DNA from: Hydrogenophilales bacterium
GTDB taxonomy: Bacteria > Pseudomonadota > Gammaproteobacteria > Burkholderiales > Thiobacillaceae
Direction of reading: 5' to 3'
Length of the DNA: 64,000 bases
Assembly: GCA_016719465.1 (NCBI GenBank)
Contig: JADJYY010000003.1
Location: 45,425 to 109,424 of the forward strand
Shown in pieces: positions 45,859 through 57,982 of this stretch (position 1 is the stretch's first letter; the number at the start of each line of letters is the position of its first letter). The notes below the pieces were generated by a model. It was given only the letters and a program-made list of their open reading frames with translations, was not told the DNA's origin and made no database searches. Both the position numbers and the translations under genes were made by a program.

Positions 45859-46320
45859 TTAGTTCAAGCCCAGCCCGCAACCCCCGGCCGTCACCTTGAC
45901 CGTCCTGGCGGCCCGGTAGAACGTGCCGGCGCTGCGGGCAACCACCCAGACATTGGCGGTCTGGGCGACCTTGATGCGCATCTGCAGCGAGGGCACCACC
46001 TCCGGCGCGATCTGGAAGGCCGCGATCAAGGGTTGCGGGTTCCGGTCCACGAACACGACCAGGGCATCCACATGGGGCAACCCACACTGGAAGTCGATGA
46101 AAACGCTCGCCCCATTCTCGGCGATGTCGGGCGCCCGGATCTGGATCGCGCTGCTGGCGATCGGATTACTGTTCTGTAACGCCCGCAGGGTATCCGGAAC
46201 GCCAAGCGTCAGGGCGGAAGCCTCGGCCTGGCGAGGACGCAGGATCCCGGCGGCAATGGCGACGGAAAGCGCGGCGGTCGAAACCGATCCGCGCAAGAGG
46301 GATCGTCTGGCTTGATTCAT
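45859..46320 (-). CDS. SoxY-like sulfur carrier protein, lone copy
   Basis: A 153-residue exported protein with a twin-arginine-like signal (ARRSLLRGSVSTAALSVAIAAG). The core (IRAPDIAENGASVFIDFQCGLPHVDALVVFVDRNPQPLIAAFQIAPEVVPSLQMRIKVAQTANVWVVA...) matches SoxY, which carries sulfur intermediates on a C-terminal swinging-arm Cys in GGCGG. Here the tail is AGGCGLGLN with Cys148 followed by five residues. No soxZ or other sox gene is adjacent. An extra Cys is in FQCGLP. Confidence 0.8.
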   Translation of the reverse strand: MNQARRSLLRGSVSTAALSVAIAAGILRPRQAEASALTLGVPDTLRALQNSNPIASSAIQIRAPDIAENGASVFIDFQCGLPHVDALVVFVDRNPQPLIAAFQIAPEVVPSLQMRIKVAQTANVWVVARSAGTFYRAARTVKVTAGGCGLGLN

Positions 46321-46570
46321 GGTGGGTTTCGCCGTGAAAGGCGCGTTGATGGGATGGACGGCATCATCCCACGGCAAGGTGAAAGTCCCGCCGTTTGCTG
46401 GCCGAGGGCGAGCGAATCGACGGATTGGAGGTTGCGAACTTCACGGTTGCCGCCAGCCAGGCGCGGACGCTTGGCCGCCGTTGATATCCGTCAATGACAC
46501 CACGGGTGGGTTCGCGCAGGCTGCCGGCCGTTTCACTCTCGCCAACCAGCCAGCCCATCAGGAGGTTCCC

Positions 46571-47503
46571 ATGGCCAACCCGCAGCAGAAACTTCAAGCC
46601 GCCCCCACCCCGTTCAGCCTCGACGACGACGACCTGTATCGGCGCTGGCGCGACCAGAAACTCGAGGACTACCCCAGGGGCCTGGGCGACCTGCTGGTGG
46701 AGATCAAGGACCCCCGGACCCTGACCGAAAGCGAGCACGACGCCCTGCTCGCGCGCTGCCGCAAGGCCAACATGGCGCTGTATGCGAGCAAGACCGGCGC
46801 CGATCCCGATCCCGAGATCCCGCTGTCCATGGGACGCCGCTTCGGCCTCCAGGACCTGAACAAGAACTGGCTGGCCGACGAGACCGGCCTGACCTCGCTG
46901 ACCGTGCGCAGCGAAGGCATCCGCCAGCAGTACATTCCCTATACCAACCGCGCCATCAACTGGCATACCGACGGCTATTACAACACCGCCGCCAAGCAGA
47001 TCCATGCCCTGAACCTGCACGTGGTGCAGCAGGCCGCCACCGGGGGCGAGAACGCCCTGATGGACCACGAGATCGCCTACATCCTGCTGCGCGACAAGAA
47101 CCCCGACTACATCCGCGCCCTGATGGGCCCCAAGGTCATGACCATCCCGGCGCGCATCGACGAGGGCGGCGCCGAGGCCCGCCAGGAAGAACCCGGCCCG
47201 GTGTTCAGCATCACGCCGTCGGGCGACCTGCACATGCGCTACACCATCCGCGTCAACAACGTGATGTGGACCGACGACGCCCTGGGCCAGGAAGCCCTGG
47301 CCTATCTGCGCGACCTGCTGAACAGCGACTCGCCCTACATCTACCGCGGCCGCCTGGAATCGGGCATGGGCCTGGTCAGCAACAACGTGCTGCACGACCG
47401 CGCCGCCTTCACCGACGACGCCACCCACAAGCGTCACTATTACCGCGCCCGTTATTTCGATCGCCTGGCGGGTACCGGCGTGGCGGACTGTTACGACCTG
47501 TAG
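46571..47503 (+). CDS. TauD/TfdA-family non-haem Fe(II)/2-oxoglutarate dioxygenase
   Basis: A 310-residue oxygenase. The iron-binding H-x-D is in NWHTDGYYN and the distal His in NNVLHDRAAF, with the 2-oxoglutarate-binding Arg shortly after (YYRARYFDR). Substrate unknown. GGAGG stands 5 bases before the ATG. Upstream, 46378-46570 contains no gene. A terminator follows the stop at 47528. Confidence 0.85.
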   Translation: MANPQQKLQAAPTPFSLDDDDLYRRWRDQKLEDYPRGLGDLLVEIKDPRTLTESEHDALLARCRKANMALYASKTGADPDPEIPLSMGRRFGLQDLNKNWLADETGLTSLTVRSEGIRQQYIPYTNRAINWHTDGYYNTAAKQIHALNLHVVQQAATGGENALMDHEIAYILLRDKNPDYIRALMGPKVMTIPARIDEGGAEARQEEPGPVFSITPSGDLHMRYTIRVNNVMWTDDALGQEALAYLRDLLNSDSPYIYRGRLESGMGLVSNNVLHDRAAFTDDATHKRHYYRARYFDRLAGTGVADCYDL

Positions 47504-47527
47504 TCCGGGCCGTCAGCTACCCCTTGC

Positions 47528-47550
47528 AAGGCGGCGCGAGCCGCCTTTTT
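47528..47550 (+). terminator. Intrinsic terminator of the TauD-type gene
   Basis: Stem AAGGCGGC / GCCGCCTT with a GCGA loop, followed by T residues. Confidence 0.85.
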
Positions 47551-47565
47551 CGTTGTTGGACAGGC

Positions 47566-47679
47566 TTACACCACCTCCGCCTCCATCCCCCGCGCGAACT
47601 CGATCCATCTGTCCACCGCCTCCAGCCGAATATTGCCCTCGGGCGTGAAGCGACTATCCCAACTCCGCCAACCGTTCAT
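47566..47679 (-). pseudogene. Remnant resembling the 3' end of clpB
   Basis: On the minus strand the frame reads RFTPEGNIRLEAVDRWIEFARGMEAEVV and stops; the ClpB C-terminus at 50857 is RFAPKDIIRVDVVDGRIEFEQVMEAEVV: 16 of 28 identical. The last 22 coding bases plus stop are identical in DNA (47564-47587 = 50855-50878). An ATG at 47679 makes a 37-codon ORF with no good SD. It probably is a displaced clpB end; an unrelated small gene remains possible. Confidence 0.55.
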
Positions 47680-47868
47680 GTCCGACTAAAGATTCCTCTC
47701 ATACCCCTAAACACTTCATGAGATTGATGATGGCGGCGTTTCCGGTCGGAAGTATTTATGTTCTGTCCGGATTCAGATCGAGGCCGCGGGCCAAGAGGTG
47801 CGCGGTTCCGGGTGTCGCCCCGGCTCGGGCGATCCGCACCAAGACAACAACCAATGCGAGGAGAGGCC

Positions 47869-49909
47869 ATGAAATGTCTCAGCCGCGGTATCCACGCAGG
47901 ATGGCATGTGTTGGCCAGGCTTTTCGCCCTGTCCGTTGTCGCATCCCTCGGGTTTGCGCCGGTCAGCATCGCGGGGCATCTGAGCGGAACCAACGCGCTC
48001 TATACCTTGACCGGCGATTTCGCCGAAGGGGCGTTCCTCAACACCACCGCCACGGTCCCCACGATGCATCAGGTGCAATTCAACCCGACCATCACGCCAT
48101 TTCCATACCTGTATGTTGCCGTATCCGCGCGCGGCACCCTGGTTCGGATCGACGTGGATACCGGCGCCATCCTGGGCGAATATTTCACGGCGCCCCAGGG
48201 CAACGGGCGTGACCCCTCGCGAACCACGGTGGACCAGCTTGGTAATGTCTGGGTGGCCAATCGCGCCGAGGCGGGTGAGTCGCCGGCGGGCAGCAATCAA
48301 CCCAAAGGTTCGGTTACGCGCATAGGCCTGATCATCGGTGGGACACGTGTCGATGGCGGCGGAACGCCAGACGCCAACGGCGCTTATTTGATACCGCCCT
48401 GGAAGTACTCCACCTGCGTGGACCGGGACAAGGACGGTCGAATCAAGACCTCCGGCGGCCTCATGGATATCCGCCCCTGGACCGGCGGTGGCGGCGGCGC
48501 GGACACTCACGGCGGCGTCAGCACCGCGGACGACGAATGCATCATCAATTACACCCGCGTCATGGGCACCCATGCCCGCACCGTGGCGGTTGATCGCAAC
48601 AACGACATCTGGGTGGGCGGTGACAACAACGCGCATGAAAAACTGAGCGGGATCAGCGGCCAGCCGATAGCCGGCACCCAGTTCAATCTGGGCTGCGGTG
48701 GCTACGGCGGCTTCATGGACAAGTTCGGGGTGTTGTGGTCCGCCAGATTCGGGAACAACCTGCTTCGTTACGACCCCAACCAAGGCCCCGCACCGGGTAG
48801 CCGATGCCTGTCTGGACACCACCCACGGAGATTACGGCCTGGCTCTGGACCCCAAGAACTGCCATGTCTGGCATACCACCAATATCGACCCGGCCCTGGT
48901 GGGTGTGAATCCGAACGATCCCAACTTTGACCCGACCTTGTATACGGGCGAGGTCGTGGAAATGGACCAGTACGGTAATGTCCTGAACTACTGGCCACAC
49001 GGGAAACCGTTTGCCCAAGGGGTGGTGGTGGACGGCAAGGGCAATGCCTGGGTGGCCCATTCCGTGGTCGGACCGCTTACCGGCACACCCAATTTCCCGG
49101 GTCTTGTTCCGGCGACCACCGTCGGACATCTCATGACCCATGGCATGCTCACCGGCACTTTCGTCGGCAACGTCGACCTGATCGATACCAGCGTCACGCC
49201 CAATATTGCCGGGGAAGGCCCAAGCGGCGTCGCGGTCGATACCCACGGCAAGATCTGGGTCACCAACTACTACACGCACAACGTCATGCGCATCGACCCT
49301 GACCTTGGTCCCATCGGTGGGGCAGGCATCCCGATTGGGAAAGTCGATCTCACCGTCGACCTGGGGCCGGGTGCTTTCCCCTACAACTACAGCGACATGA
49401 CTGGCCAGATTGCCATCGGCAATCCGACTCAAGGCTTCTGGGAGGTGATGCATGATGGCCTGGCACCCGGCACCTCGTGGGGCACGATCACGTGGAATAC
49501 CGAACCGGAAGCCAAAGTGCCCGCGGGCACCAGCATTGCGGTCGATGCGCGCGCCGCCGACACCCAGGCTGCGTTGTCGGGCCAGAGTTTCATTCCAGTG
49601 ACGAGTGGCATTCCCTTCAAGCTGGCGGGGCGTTACATCGAAGTCAAAGCCAGTCTGAAGGGTATTGCCGATATCGGCTGCGTGGAAAGTGAAGGCCCGA
49701 TACTTTCGGATCTGAGGATTCAGGCCAGGTGCGATGTCGATCTCGACGGCGACGTCGACCAACTCGATCTGTCAGCGATCAGCCGCGGACGGGGAAAGAC
49801 ACCCCTACCCGGTGACCCGCGGGACGCCAATGGCGACGGCAGGATCAACCCCGGCGACGTCAAGTTCTGCATCCCGAAATGCACGCGGGCCAATTGCGCG
49901 ATCCAATAA
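47869..49909 (+). pseudogene. Secreted beta-propeller protein with C-terminal dockerin-like domain, frameshifted
   Basis: Signal peptide (MKCLSRGIHAGWHVLARLFALSVVASLGFAPVSIAG) and NHL/YncE-like blades (VDQLGNVWVANRAEAG, VDRNNDIWVGGDNNA, VDGKGNAWVAHSVV, VDTHGKIWVTNYYTHNVMRID). The C-terminal DVDLDGDVDQLDLSAISR and DANGDGRINPGDVKFC form a pair of dockerin-type Ca-binding loops. The frame breaks near 48785-48810 (…YDPNQGPAPG into …ADACLDTTHGDYG). Without the indel the product is about 680 residues. GAGGAGAGG precedes the ATG. Followed by the PEP-CTERM gene, 64 bases later. Confidence 0.8.
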
Positions 49910-49973
49910 GACATCCCGACCCGGCCGGCCCTGGCCGGGTGTGCCTGGCCCAATCGTTTTCAAGGTGTGAATC

Positions 49974-50714
49974 ATGAAGCAATCGCAGCAATTCCTCTGT
50001 GCCCTCGGTCTGGTGTTCGCAATCCTGGGCAGTGCACAGGCCATTCCCCTATCGACCCTCCTCCATGGTGGCAGCATCACGGCGGGCGACAAGCTGTTCA
50101 GCGATTGGAGCTTTACCTACGCTGCGTCCGACCTGGGGCATAGTCATCGCATCTTCAACCCAGCCAGCATCGATGTCACCGCGCTCAACGATGGTGGTGA
50201 CAATCCCGGGCCGGGCTTGCAATTCGATGTATCCAGCGGCGAACTGAGCGTGACCGGGAATGGCGTCTATGCCTACGTGGATCTCCAACTCGGCTTCCGT
50301 GTCACCGTGCTCGACCCTACGCGGCAGATCAAGGACAACTCGTTGAGTCTGGGTGGGCTCTTCATGCCTTACCAACACGACGGCGACAATGACACAGGCG
50401 CATACATCCTGGAAACAGTTGGCACAGCGGCCTTTACCGATAACCTGGGTGTTAAGGAAGTGGAGGGCAGCGTACTTGATGAAATCACCACGTTCGCGCT
50501 GACCGACTCGGCCGAGTTCTTGCCGCAAAGCGAGATTTGGGTAAGCAAAAATATCCTGGTCTGGTCGGTGGACACCACGGATACCGCCAGCCTAACCCAG
50601 TTCACCCAGCGCTTCAGCCAGACGGTGCCTGAGCCTGGCACCCTGGCACTGCTGTGTATCGCAGGTCTGACCGGTTGTTTGGCCCGGAATTGCCCCCGGT
50701 TTTCCAGACCTTGA
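49974..50714 (+). CDS. PEP-CTERM sorted exported protein
   Basis: A 246-residue exported protein: signal peptide MKQSQQFLCALGLVFAILGSAQA, a beta-rich body, and a C-terminal tripartite PEP-CTERM signal: VPEPGTLAL (from about residue 218), a hydrophobic helix (LLCIAGLTGCLA) and a basic end (RNCPRFSRP). Such proteins are processed by an exosortase (EpsH/XrtA) and often linked to exopolysaccharide; no exosortase is in the window. The tail has more Cys/Pro than usual. Confidence 0.85.
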   Translation: MKQSQQFLCALGLVFAILGSAQAIPLSTLLHGGSITAGDKLFSDWSFTYAASDLGHSHRIFNPASIDVTALNDGGDNPGPGLQFDVSSGELSVTGNGVYAYVDLQLGFRVTVLDPTRQIKDNSLSLGGLFMPYQHDGDNDTGAYILETVGTAAFTDNLGVKEVEGSVLDEITTFALTDSAEFLPQSEIWVSKNILVWSVDTTDTASLTQFTQRFSQTVPEPGTLALLCIAGLTGCLARNCPRFSRP

Positions 50715-50818
50715 TAGCATCAAATTCCTCAAATTGAGCGCAGACAAGGAGAGGGAATCGACGGCAAGGGCTTCGCCTAAATTCCGTCATTGAAAGCGCC
50801 CAGGCTTCAGTCGAAACG

Positions 50819-50848
50819 CCCCTCCCCTACCCCTCTTGGTAGGAGGGG
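50819..50848. terminator. G/C hairpin between clpB and the PEP-CTERM gene
   Basis: CCCCTCC(CC)TACC / GGTAGGAGGGG with a six-base loop, 9 bases beyond the clpB stop; no T-run, so possibly a repeat of the CCTCC family acting as an end. Confidence 0.5.
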
Positions 50849-50856
50849 AAAGGCGC

Positions 50857-53451
<2,595 letters not shown>

Positions 53452-53484
53452 GTCTTGCTCCCAATTCGGATGATTGCCTCCCAA

Positions 53485-53509
53485 ATGGGGAAGCATCGTG
53501 GGTTTTCAA
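53485..53509 (-). promoter_or_regulatory. Sigma32 (RpoH) promoter of clpB
   Basis: On the minus strand TTGAAA (53509-53504), a 13-base spacer and CCCCAT (53490-53485), followed by TT, match the heat-shock consensus (CTTGAAA N11-16 CCCCATNT). It lies 34 bases before the clpB ATG. Confidence 0.8.
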
Positions 53510-53560
53510 TGGCTTGGTTCGCGTTATGTATGGATGTCGCGCTGACGACGGTGGTGGTTG

Positions 53561-53752
53561 TCTTCCCCCTTTCTTAAAGGGGGAGTGAGGGGGATTTGGC
53601 CCGGGTTCGGTACGTGCCAGCCTTCGGGCTCCGGTAGCCCGGATGCAGCCGTTAGGCGGAATCCGGGGGGGGCACAGTTCCCTACGGAGGGTGGGTCGTG
53701 GAGAAATCCCCCCTCTCCCCCCTTAAAAAAGGTGGGGATTCCCTCTTTTGAC
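53561..53752. repeat. Intergenic repeat cluster
   Basis: CCCCCTTTCTTAAAGGGGGAGTGAGGGGGATTT and a matching arm AAATCCCCCCTCTCCCCCCTTAAAAAAGG enclose a GTAGCCCGGATGCAGC...GGCGGAATCCGGGG REP-like unit. Same family as 23697-23820. The rest of the 430-base spacer before vapB shows no gene; a short A/T-rich stretch at 53808-53850 probably carries the vapB promoter. Confidence 0.75.
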
Positions 53753-53879
53753 CGACTCCGCCCATCACTCTCCAACGCGAACGGAGCCATGCCTTTCTCA
53801 AAGCTTTCAATTATTCTATTTACATACCAATACGTATTATTTGTATCATGCAGACTGATCACCCTATCCGGGGCCTGCC

Positions 53880-54134
53880 ATGCAAACCATCACCGCCACC
53901 GATCTCGCCCGCAACACACGAAAAATCCTGGACGCCGTCGCCGGCCAGGGCGAAACCGTGCTGGTCGAGCGCAACCACGTGACCATCGCCCGCATCGTTC
54001 CACCGCAACCCGCCATGACCGCCAGCCAGGCCCTGGCCGGCTTCCAGCCCCTGCTCACCCCCAAGCAGGCCGCGGGTTGGCTTCGAGACAGCCGAAACGC
54101 CTTCGACGAAAAGGTGGCGGACCCATGGGTGTGA
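53880..54134 (+). CDS. Antitoxin, Phd/YefM-VapB type
   Basis: An 84-residue antitoxin: MQTITATDLARNTRKILDAVAGQGETVLVERNHVTIARIVPP is the DNA-binding Phd/YefM fold; the C-terminal 40 residues (LTPKQAAGWLRDSRNAFDEKVADPW) would bind the toxin. Overlaps the PIN toxin gene by 10 bases. Confidence 0.88.
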   Translation: MQTITATDLARNTRKILDAVAGQGETVLVERNHVTIARIVPPQPAMTASQALAGFQPLLTPKQAAGWLRDSRNAFDEKVADPWV

Positions 54135-54535
54135 TCCTGGACAGTTGCATCTGGGTGGGACTCGCCAGCGGCCAGGTGCAAAAGGAAGCCGTCGCCGCCG
54201 CCGCCGGCGACAACTCCGTGTTCACCTCCGTCATCACCCTGGGAGAACTGGCCTTCGGCGTGGAAGCCTGCGCCGATCCCGCCGAGCGCGCATCCCGGGC
54301 GGCCACCCTGCGCCAGATCGAAACGCGCCCGGTACTGGAAGTCACCCGCCTGACCGCCGCCGCCTTCGGCGTGCTGGCCGCCGCCACCAAACAATCCGGC
54401 CGTTCGCCCCGGCCCCGCTACAACGACCTGTGGATCGCGGCCCAGGCCATCGAACATGGCTATGGCCTGCTGACCCTGAACGGCGCCGACTTCGCCGGGC
54501 TGCCCGGCCTGCGCCTGCTGACCCTGAATGGCTGA
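54125..54535 (+). CDS. vapC: VapC-type PIN-domain RNase toxin
   Basis: A 136-residue PIN-domain ribonuclease. The acidic active site is complete: D6 in VILDSCIW, E in LGELAFGVE, D in RYNDLWIAAQA and D in LNGADFAGL. Overlaps the upstream antitoxin by 10 bases and the nadC start by 8 bases (ATGGCTGA). Confidence 0.9.
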   Translation: MGVILDSCIWVGLASGQVQKEAVAAAAGDNSVFTSVITLGELAFGVEACADPAERASRAATLRQIETRPVLEVTRLTAAAFGVLAAATKQSGRSPRPRYNDLWIAAQAIEHGYGLLTLNGADFAGLPGLRLLTLNG

Positions 54536-55388
54536 TCCGCCCATGGAAATCGAGACCGACCCCCTCTCCGAAGCGATCCGCGCCAACGTCCGAGCGGCCC
54601 TGGACGAAGATGTGGGCGCGGGCGACCTCACCGCCCAACTGATCCCCGAGGATGCCGTCGGACATGCCCGAATGCTCACCCGGGAAGACGCGGTGCTGTG
54701 CGGCGCGGCCTGGTTCGAGGCCTGTTTCCACGCCCTGGACCCGGCCGTGAACATCACTTGGCACGCCACCGACGGCGACCCCATCCACGCCGGACAGACC
54801 CTGTGCGAGATCACCGGCAAGGCCCGCGCCCTGCTCACCGCCGAGCGTCCGGCGCTGAACTTCCTGCAAACCCTGTCCGCCGTGGCGACCGAGACCCGCC
54901 GCTACGTGGACGCCATCGCCGGCACCCGGGCCAGGATCTACGACACCCGCAAGACCCTGCCCGGCCTGCGCCTGGCGCTGAAGTACGCGGTGAAATGCGG
55001 CGGCGGCGAGAACCAGCGCATCGGCCTCTACGACGGCATCCTCATCAAGGAGAACCACATCGCCGCGGCGGGGGGCATCCGCCCCGCCCTGGCGGCGGCG
55101 TTCAAGCTGGCCGGCACCGACGTGCCTGTGCAAATCGAGGTGGAAACCCTGGCCCAGTTGGAGGAAGCCCTTCAGGCGGGGGCAAAGCTGATCCTGCTGG
55201 ACAACTTCGACCTGGAAGGCATGCGGGAAGCGGTGCGGATGACCGCCGGCCGGGCGGCCCTGGAGGCTTCCGGCGGCATTGCCCTGGAGACGGTCCGGGC
55301 CATCGCCGAGACCGGGGTTGACCGCATTTCGGTAGGTAGCCTGACCAAGTCGGTAAGGGCCGTGGATTTGTCGATGCGGTTTGTTTGA
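54528..55388 (+). CDS. nadC: Nicotinate-nucleotide pyrophosphorylase (carboxylating)
   Basis: A 286-residue quinolinate phosphoribosyltransferase that makes nicotinate mononucleotide from quinolinate and PRPP. Typical sequences: VGAGDLTAQLIPED, RPALNFLQTLSAVATETRRYV, YDTRKTLPGLRLALKYAVKCGGGENQRIGLYDGILIKENH (substrate-binding Arg/Lys/His) and the C-terminal SVGSLTKSV. Start at 54528 or the in-frame ATG 54543; neither has a clear SD. Position directly behind vapC means it may be read from the vapBC promoter. Confidence 0.94.
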   Translation: MADPPMEIETDPLSEAIRANVRAALDEDVGAGDLTAQLIPEDAVGHARMLTREDAVLCGAAWFEACFHALDPAVNITWHATDGDPIHAGQTLCEITGKARALLTAERPALNFLQTLSAVATETRRYVDAIAGTRARIYDTRKTLPGLRLALKYAVKCGGGENQRIGLYDGILIKENHIAAAGGIRPALAAAFKLAGTDVPVQIEVETLAQLEEALQAGAKLILLDNFDLEGMREAVRMTAGRAALEASGGIALETVRAIAETGVDRISVGSLTKSVRAVDLSMRFV

Positions 55389-55579
55389 TTGCCTGACCAA
55401 TTCGATGGCCCGGTCGACGCTGCGTAAGTCCACATCGCGGGCAGAAATCTAGCTGGACTAAACCGCTCTCGCGGTAGGGGTGCCTTGGCTGACGTGGTCA
55501 GGGCAGGCTGAGGGCGTGGTACCCACGGCCTAGGTTGTGGAATGAGGCAATCCGCCTCGTTCCATGACAGGAGGCCACC

Positions 55580-56455
55580 ATGACCACCACGCCCCACCCG
55601 ATCAGTCCACTCCGCCAACGCATGCTCGACGACATGCGTATGCGCAAATTCGGCGACAAGACCCAACTGGACTACGTGCGCGCCGTGCGCAACTTCACGA
55701 AGTACCTCGGACGGTCGCCGGACACGGCCAGTGTCGAAGACCTGCGCAATTACCAATTACACCTGGTCGACCACGGCACCTCGCCCGCCTCGCTCAATTC
55801 GGCGATCAGCGGGCTGAAGTTCTTCTTCAACGTCACCCTCGACCACCCCGAGGTCATGGCCAAGATGCAGCCGGTGCACCTGCCGCGCAAACTGCCGGTG
55901 ATCCTGAGCCCCGACGAGGTCAAGCGCCTGATCGCGGCGGCCGGCAACCTCAAGCACCAGACCGCGTTGGCGCTGGCCTACGCCACCGGTCTGCGCATCA
56001 GTGAAGTGGTGTCCTTGAAGGTGGGCGACATCGACAGCCAGCGCATGACCCTGCGGGTCGAGCAAGGCAAGGGCCAGAAGGATCGCTACGCCATGCTCTC
56101 CCCGATTCTGCTGGAACGCCTGCGCGTCTGGTGGCGGGTCGCCCGGGCACAGGGCAAGATGCTCGACGGCGGCTGGCTGTTCCCGGGCCAGAATCCGATC
56201 CGGCACTTGAGTGCCCGCCAACTCGATCGCGCCATCCACGCCGCCGCCGACGAGGCCGGTATCGACAAGCGCATCTCGATGCATTCCCTGCGCCATGCCT
56301 TTGCCACCCATCTGCTGGAACAGAAGGTCGACATCCGCCTGATCCAGGTGCTGCTCGGGCACAAGAAGCTGGAGACGACCGCCCTCTACGCCCAGGTGGC
56401 CACCGACACCCTGCGCGAGGTCGTCAGTCCTCTGGAACGCCTGAACCCCAAGTAG
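55580..56455 (+). CDS. Tyrosine recombinase (XerC/D-like) of an IS91-type element
   Basis: A 291-residue tyrosine recombinase: SAM-like N-terminal domain (SPLRQRMLDDMRMRKFGDKTQLDYVRAVRNFTKYLG) and catalytic domain with ATGLRISEVVSLK (Arg I), a Lys in GKGQKDRYAML, HSLRHAFATHLLE (H-x-x-R), LLGHKKLETTALYAQV (His/Trp and the nucleophile Tyr). GGAGG precedes ATG. It is 7 bases upstream of the transposase, a pairing seen in a subgroup of IS91 elements. Confidence 0.92.
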   Translation: MTTTPHPISPLRQRMLDDMRMRKFGDKTQLDYVRAVRNFTKYLGRSPDTASVEDLRNYQLHLVDHGTSPASLNSAISGLKFFFNVTLDHPEVMAKMQPVHLPRKLPVILSPDEVKRLIAAAGNLKHQTALALAYATGLRISEVVSLKVGDIDSQRMTLRVEQGKGQKDRYAMLSPILLERLRVWWRVARAQGKMLDGGWLFPGQNPIRHLSARQLDRAIHAAADEAGIDKRISMHSLRHAFATHLLEQKVDIRLIQVLLGHKKLETTALYAQVATDTLREVVSPLERLNPK

Positions 56456-56462
56456 GCCCGCC

Positions 56463-57629
56463 ATGGGGCGGCCCGCCCTGGAGGTCGCGGACATCTTCCG
56501 CGCCCATGGGCCGGCGTGGCGGGAGAAGCAGGCGGGGCACCTGAGCCCCACGCAGTTGAAGATCATGTCGGCCATCGAACAGTGCCGCACGGCGGCGCTG
56601 GGGGGACACGCGCTCTACTGCGACACCTGCGACCACGTCGAGGTCAGCTACAACTCCTGCCGCAACCGGCACTGCCCCAAGTGCCAGGCCCGGGCCGCGC
56701 AACGCTGGCTCGAGGCCCGCATGGCCGACCTCCTGCCGGTCGAGTATTACCACGTCGTCTTCACCCTGCCCGAACCGATCAGCGCGCTGGCCTACCCCAA
56801 CAAGGCGGTGATCTACCGACTGTTGTTCGACGTGGCGGCCGAGACCCTGATGACGATCGCCGCCGATCCCAAGCATCTCGGGGCCCGCATCGGCGCCACG
56901 CTGGTGCTGCACACCTGGGGCTCGGCGATGACCCATCACCCGCACGTGCACGGCATCGTGCCCGGCGGCGGCCTGGCCCCGGACGGCGAACGCTGGGTGG
57001 CGTGCCGGCGGGGATTCTTCCTGCCGGTGCGCGTGCTGTCCCGGCTGTTCCGCCGTCGCTTCATCGAGTCGCTGGAGAAGTGCCAGCGCGCAGGCCAGCT
57101 ACGCTTCTTCGGCGAACAGGCCGGCCTGGCCGACACGGTCGCCTTTGCCCGCTGGCTGGCACCGCTGCGGCACCAGGAGTGGGTCGTCTACGCCAAGCGC
57201 CCCTTCGCCGGCCCGGAGGCGGTGCTCGCCTACCTGTCGCGCTATACCCATCGGGTGGCCATCTCCAACTCGCGGCTGGTCGCCATGGAGGACGGCAACG
57301 TGTCCTTCCGCTGGAAGGACTACCGGGCCAAGGGGCGGACCCGGCACAAGACCATGACGCTGACGGCCGACGAGTTCATGCGGCGTTTCCTGCTGCATGG
57401 GCTGCCCACCGGCTTCCATCGCATCCGCCACTATGGCCTGTTGGCCAATGCCGGCCGCCGGGAGCATCTGGCCCAGGTACGACGGGCGCTTGATGCGCCA
57501 GCACCCGAGCCGATCCGCGCGGAGATCGACAAGACGCCCGCGCCCACCTTCGTCTGCCGTTGCTGTGGCGCCGCGATGCGCATCGTCGAGGTCCTCCCGC
57601 GCCGGCCAACCATCCGGGCGCCACCATGA
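56463..57629 (+). CDS. IS91-family HUH transposase
   Basis: A 388-residue rolling-circle transposase. N-terminal zinc-binding CDTCDHVEVSYNSCRNRHCPKCQ, the HUH motif in HHPHVHGIVPGGG, and the catalytic tyrosines in YLSRYTHRVAISNSRL (Y-x3-Y). C-terminal CRCCGAAMRIVEVLPR adds a second zinc knuckle. Confidence 0.93.
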   Translation: MGRPALEVADIFRAHGPAWREKQAGHLSPTQLKIMSAIEQCRTAALGGHALYCDTCDHVEVSYNSCRNRHCPKCQARAAQRWLEARMADLLPVEYYHVVFTLPEPISALAYPNKAVIYRLLFDVAAETLMTIAADPKHLGARIGATLVLHTWGSAMTHHPHVHGIVPGGGLAPDGERWVACRRGFFLPVRVLSRLFRRRFIESLEKCQRAGQLRFFGEQAGLADTVAFARWLAPLRHQEWVVYAKRPFAGPEAVLAYLSRYTHRVAISNSRLVAMEDGNVSFRWKDYRAKGRTRHKTMTLTADEFMRRFLLHGLPTGFHRIRHYGLLANAGRREHLAQVRRALDAPAPEPIRAEIDKTPAPTFVCRCCGAAMRIVEVLPRRPTIRAPP

Positions 57630-57928
57630 CGAACACTTGGCAGCCCCCTCACGTCGGGATCTTGTCCCAGTCATCGGCAGCCGGAATGCCGGCTCCGAGG
57701 CGCAGGTGTGGCCGCTACCCGTCCACGTTGTCGTATTCAGGCCGGACTCCCTGGGCATTTACCACGCGAGAGACCACTGTGGGGAACGGCCCAGGTCCGG
57801 TTGGCCACCGGCGACCCCCGATCTCAGCGCTCTGGGTGGCAGGGAGGTTGCTGGAATCCCCATAGCCCTTCGGCAATCCCAGACCCGTCACCTTCGCCCG
57901 CGGTTTCCTCCTTCGAGGTTTATTCGAC

Positions 57929-57982
57929 GTCTGCCCGCACACCCATGTGGGTCAGCACGGGCCTCCTCCGTTGTGGGCAGAC
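57929..57982. repeat. Inverted repeat at putative ori end of the IS91-type element
   Basis: GTCTGCCC (57929-57936) and GGGCAGAC (57975-57982) form the arms of a 54-base hairpin with an inner ACCCATGTGGGT stem; GAAC follows at 57986. Confidence 0.6.
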
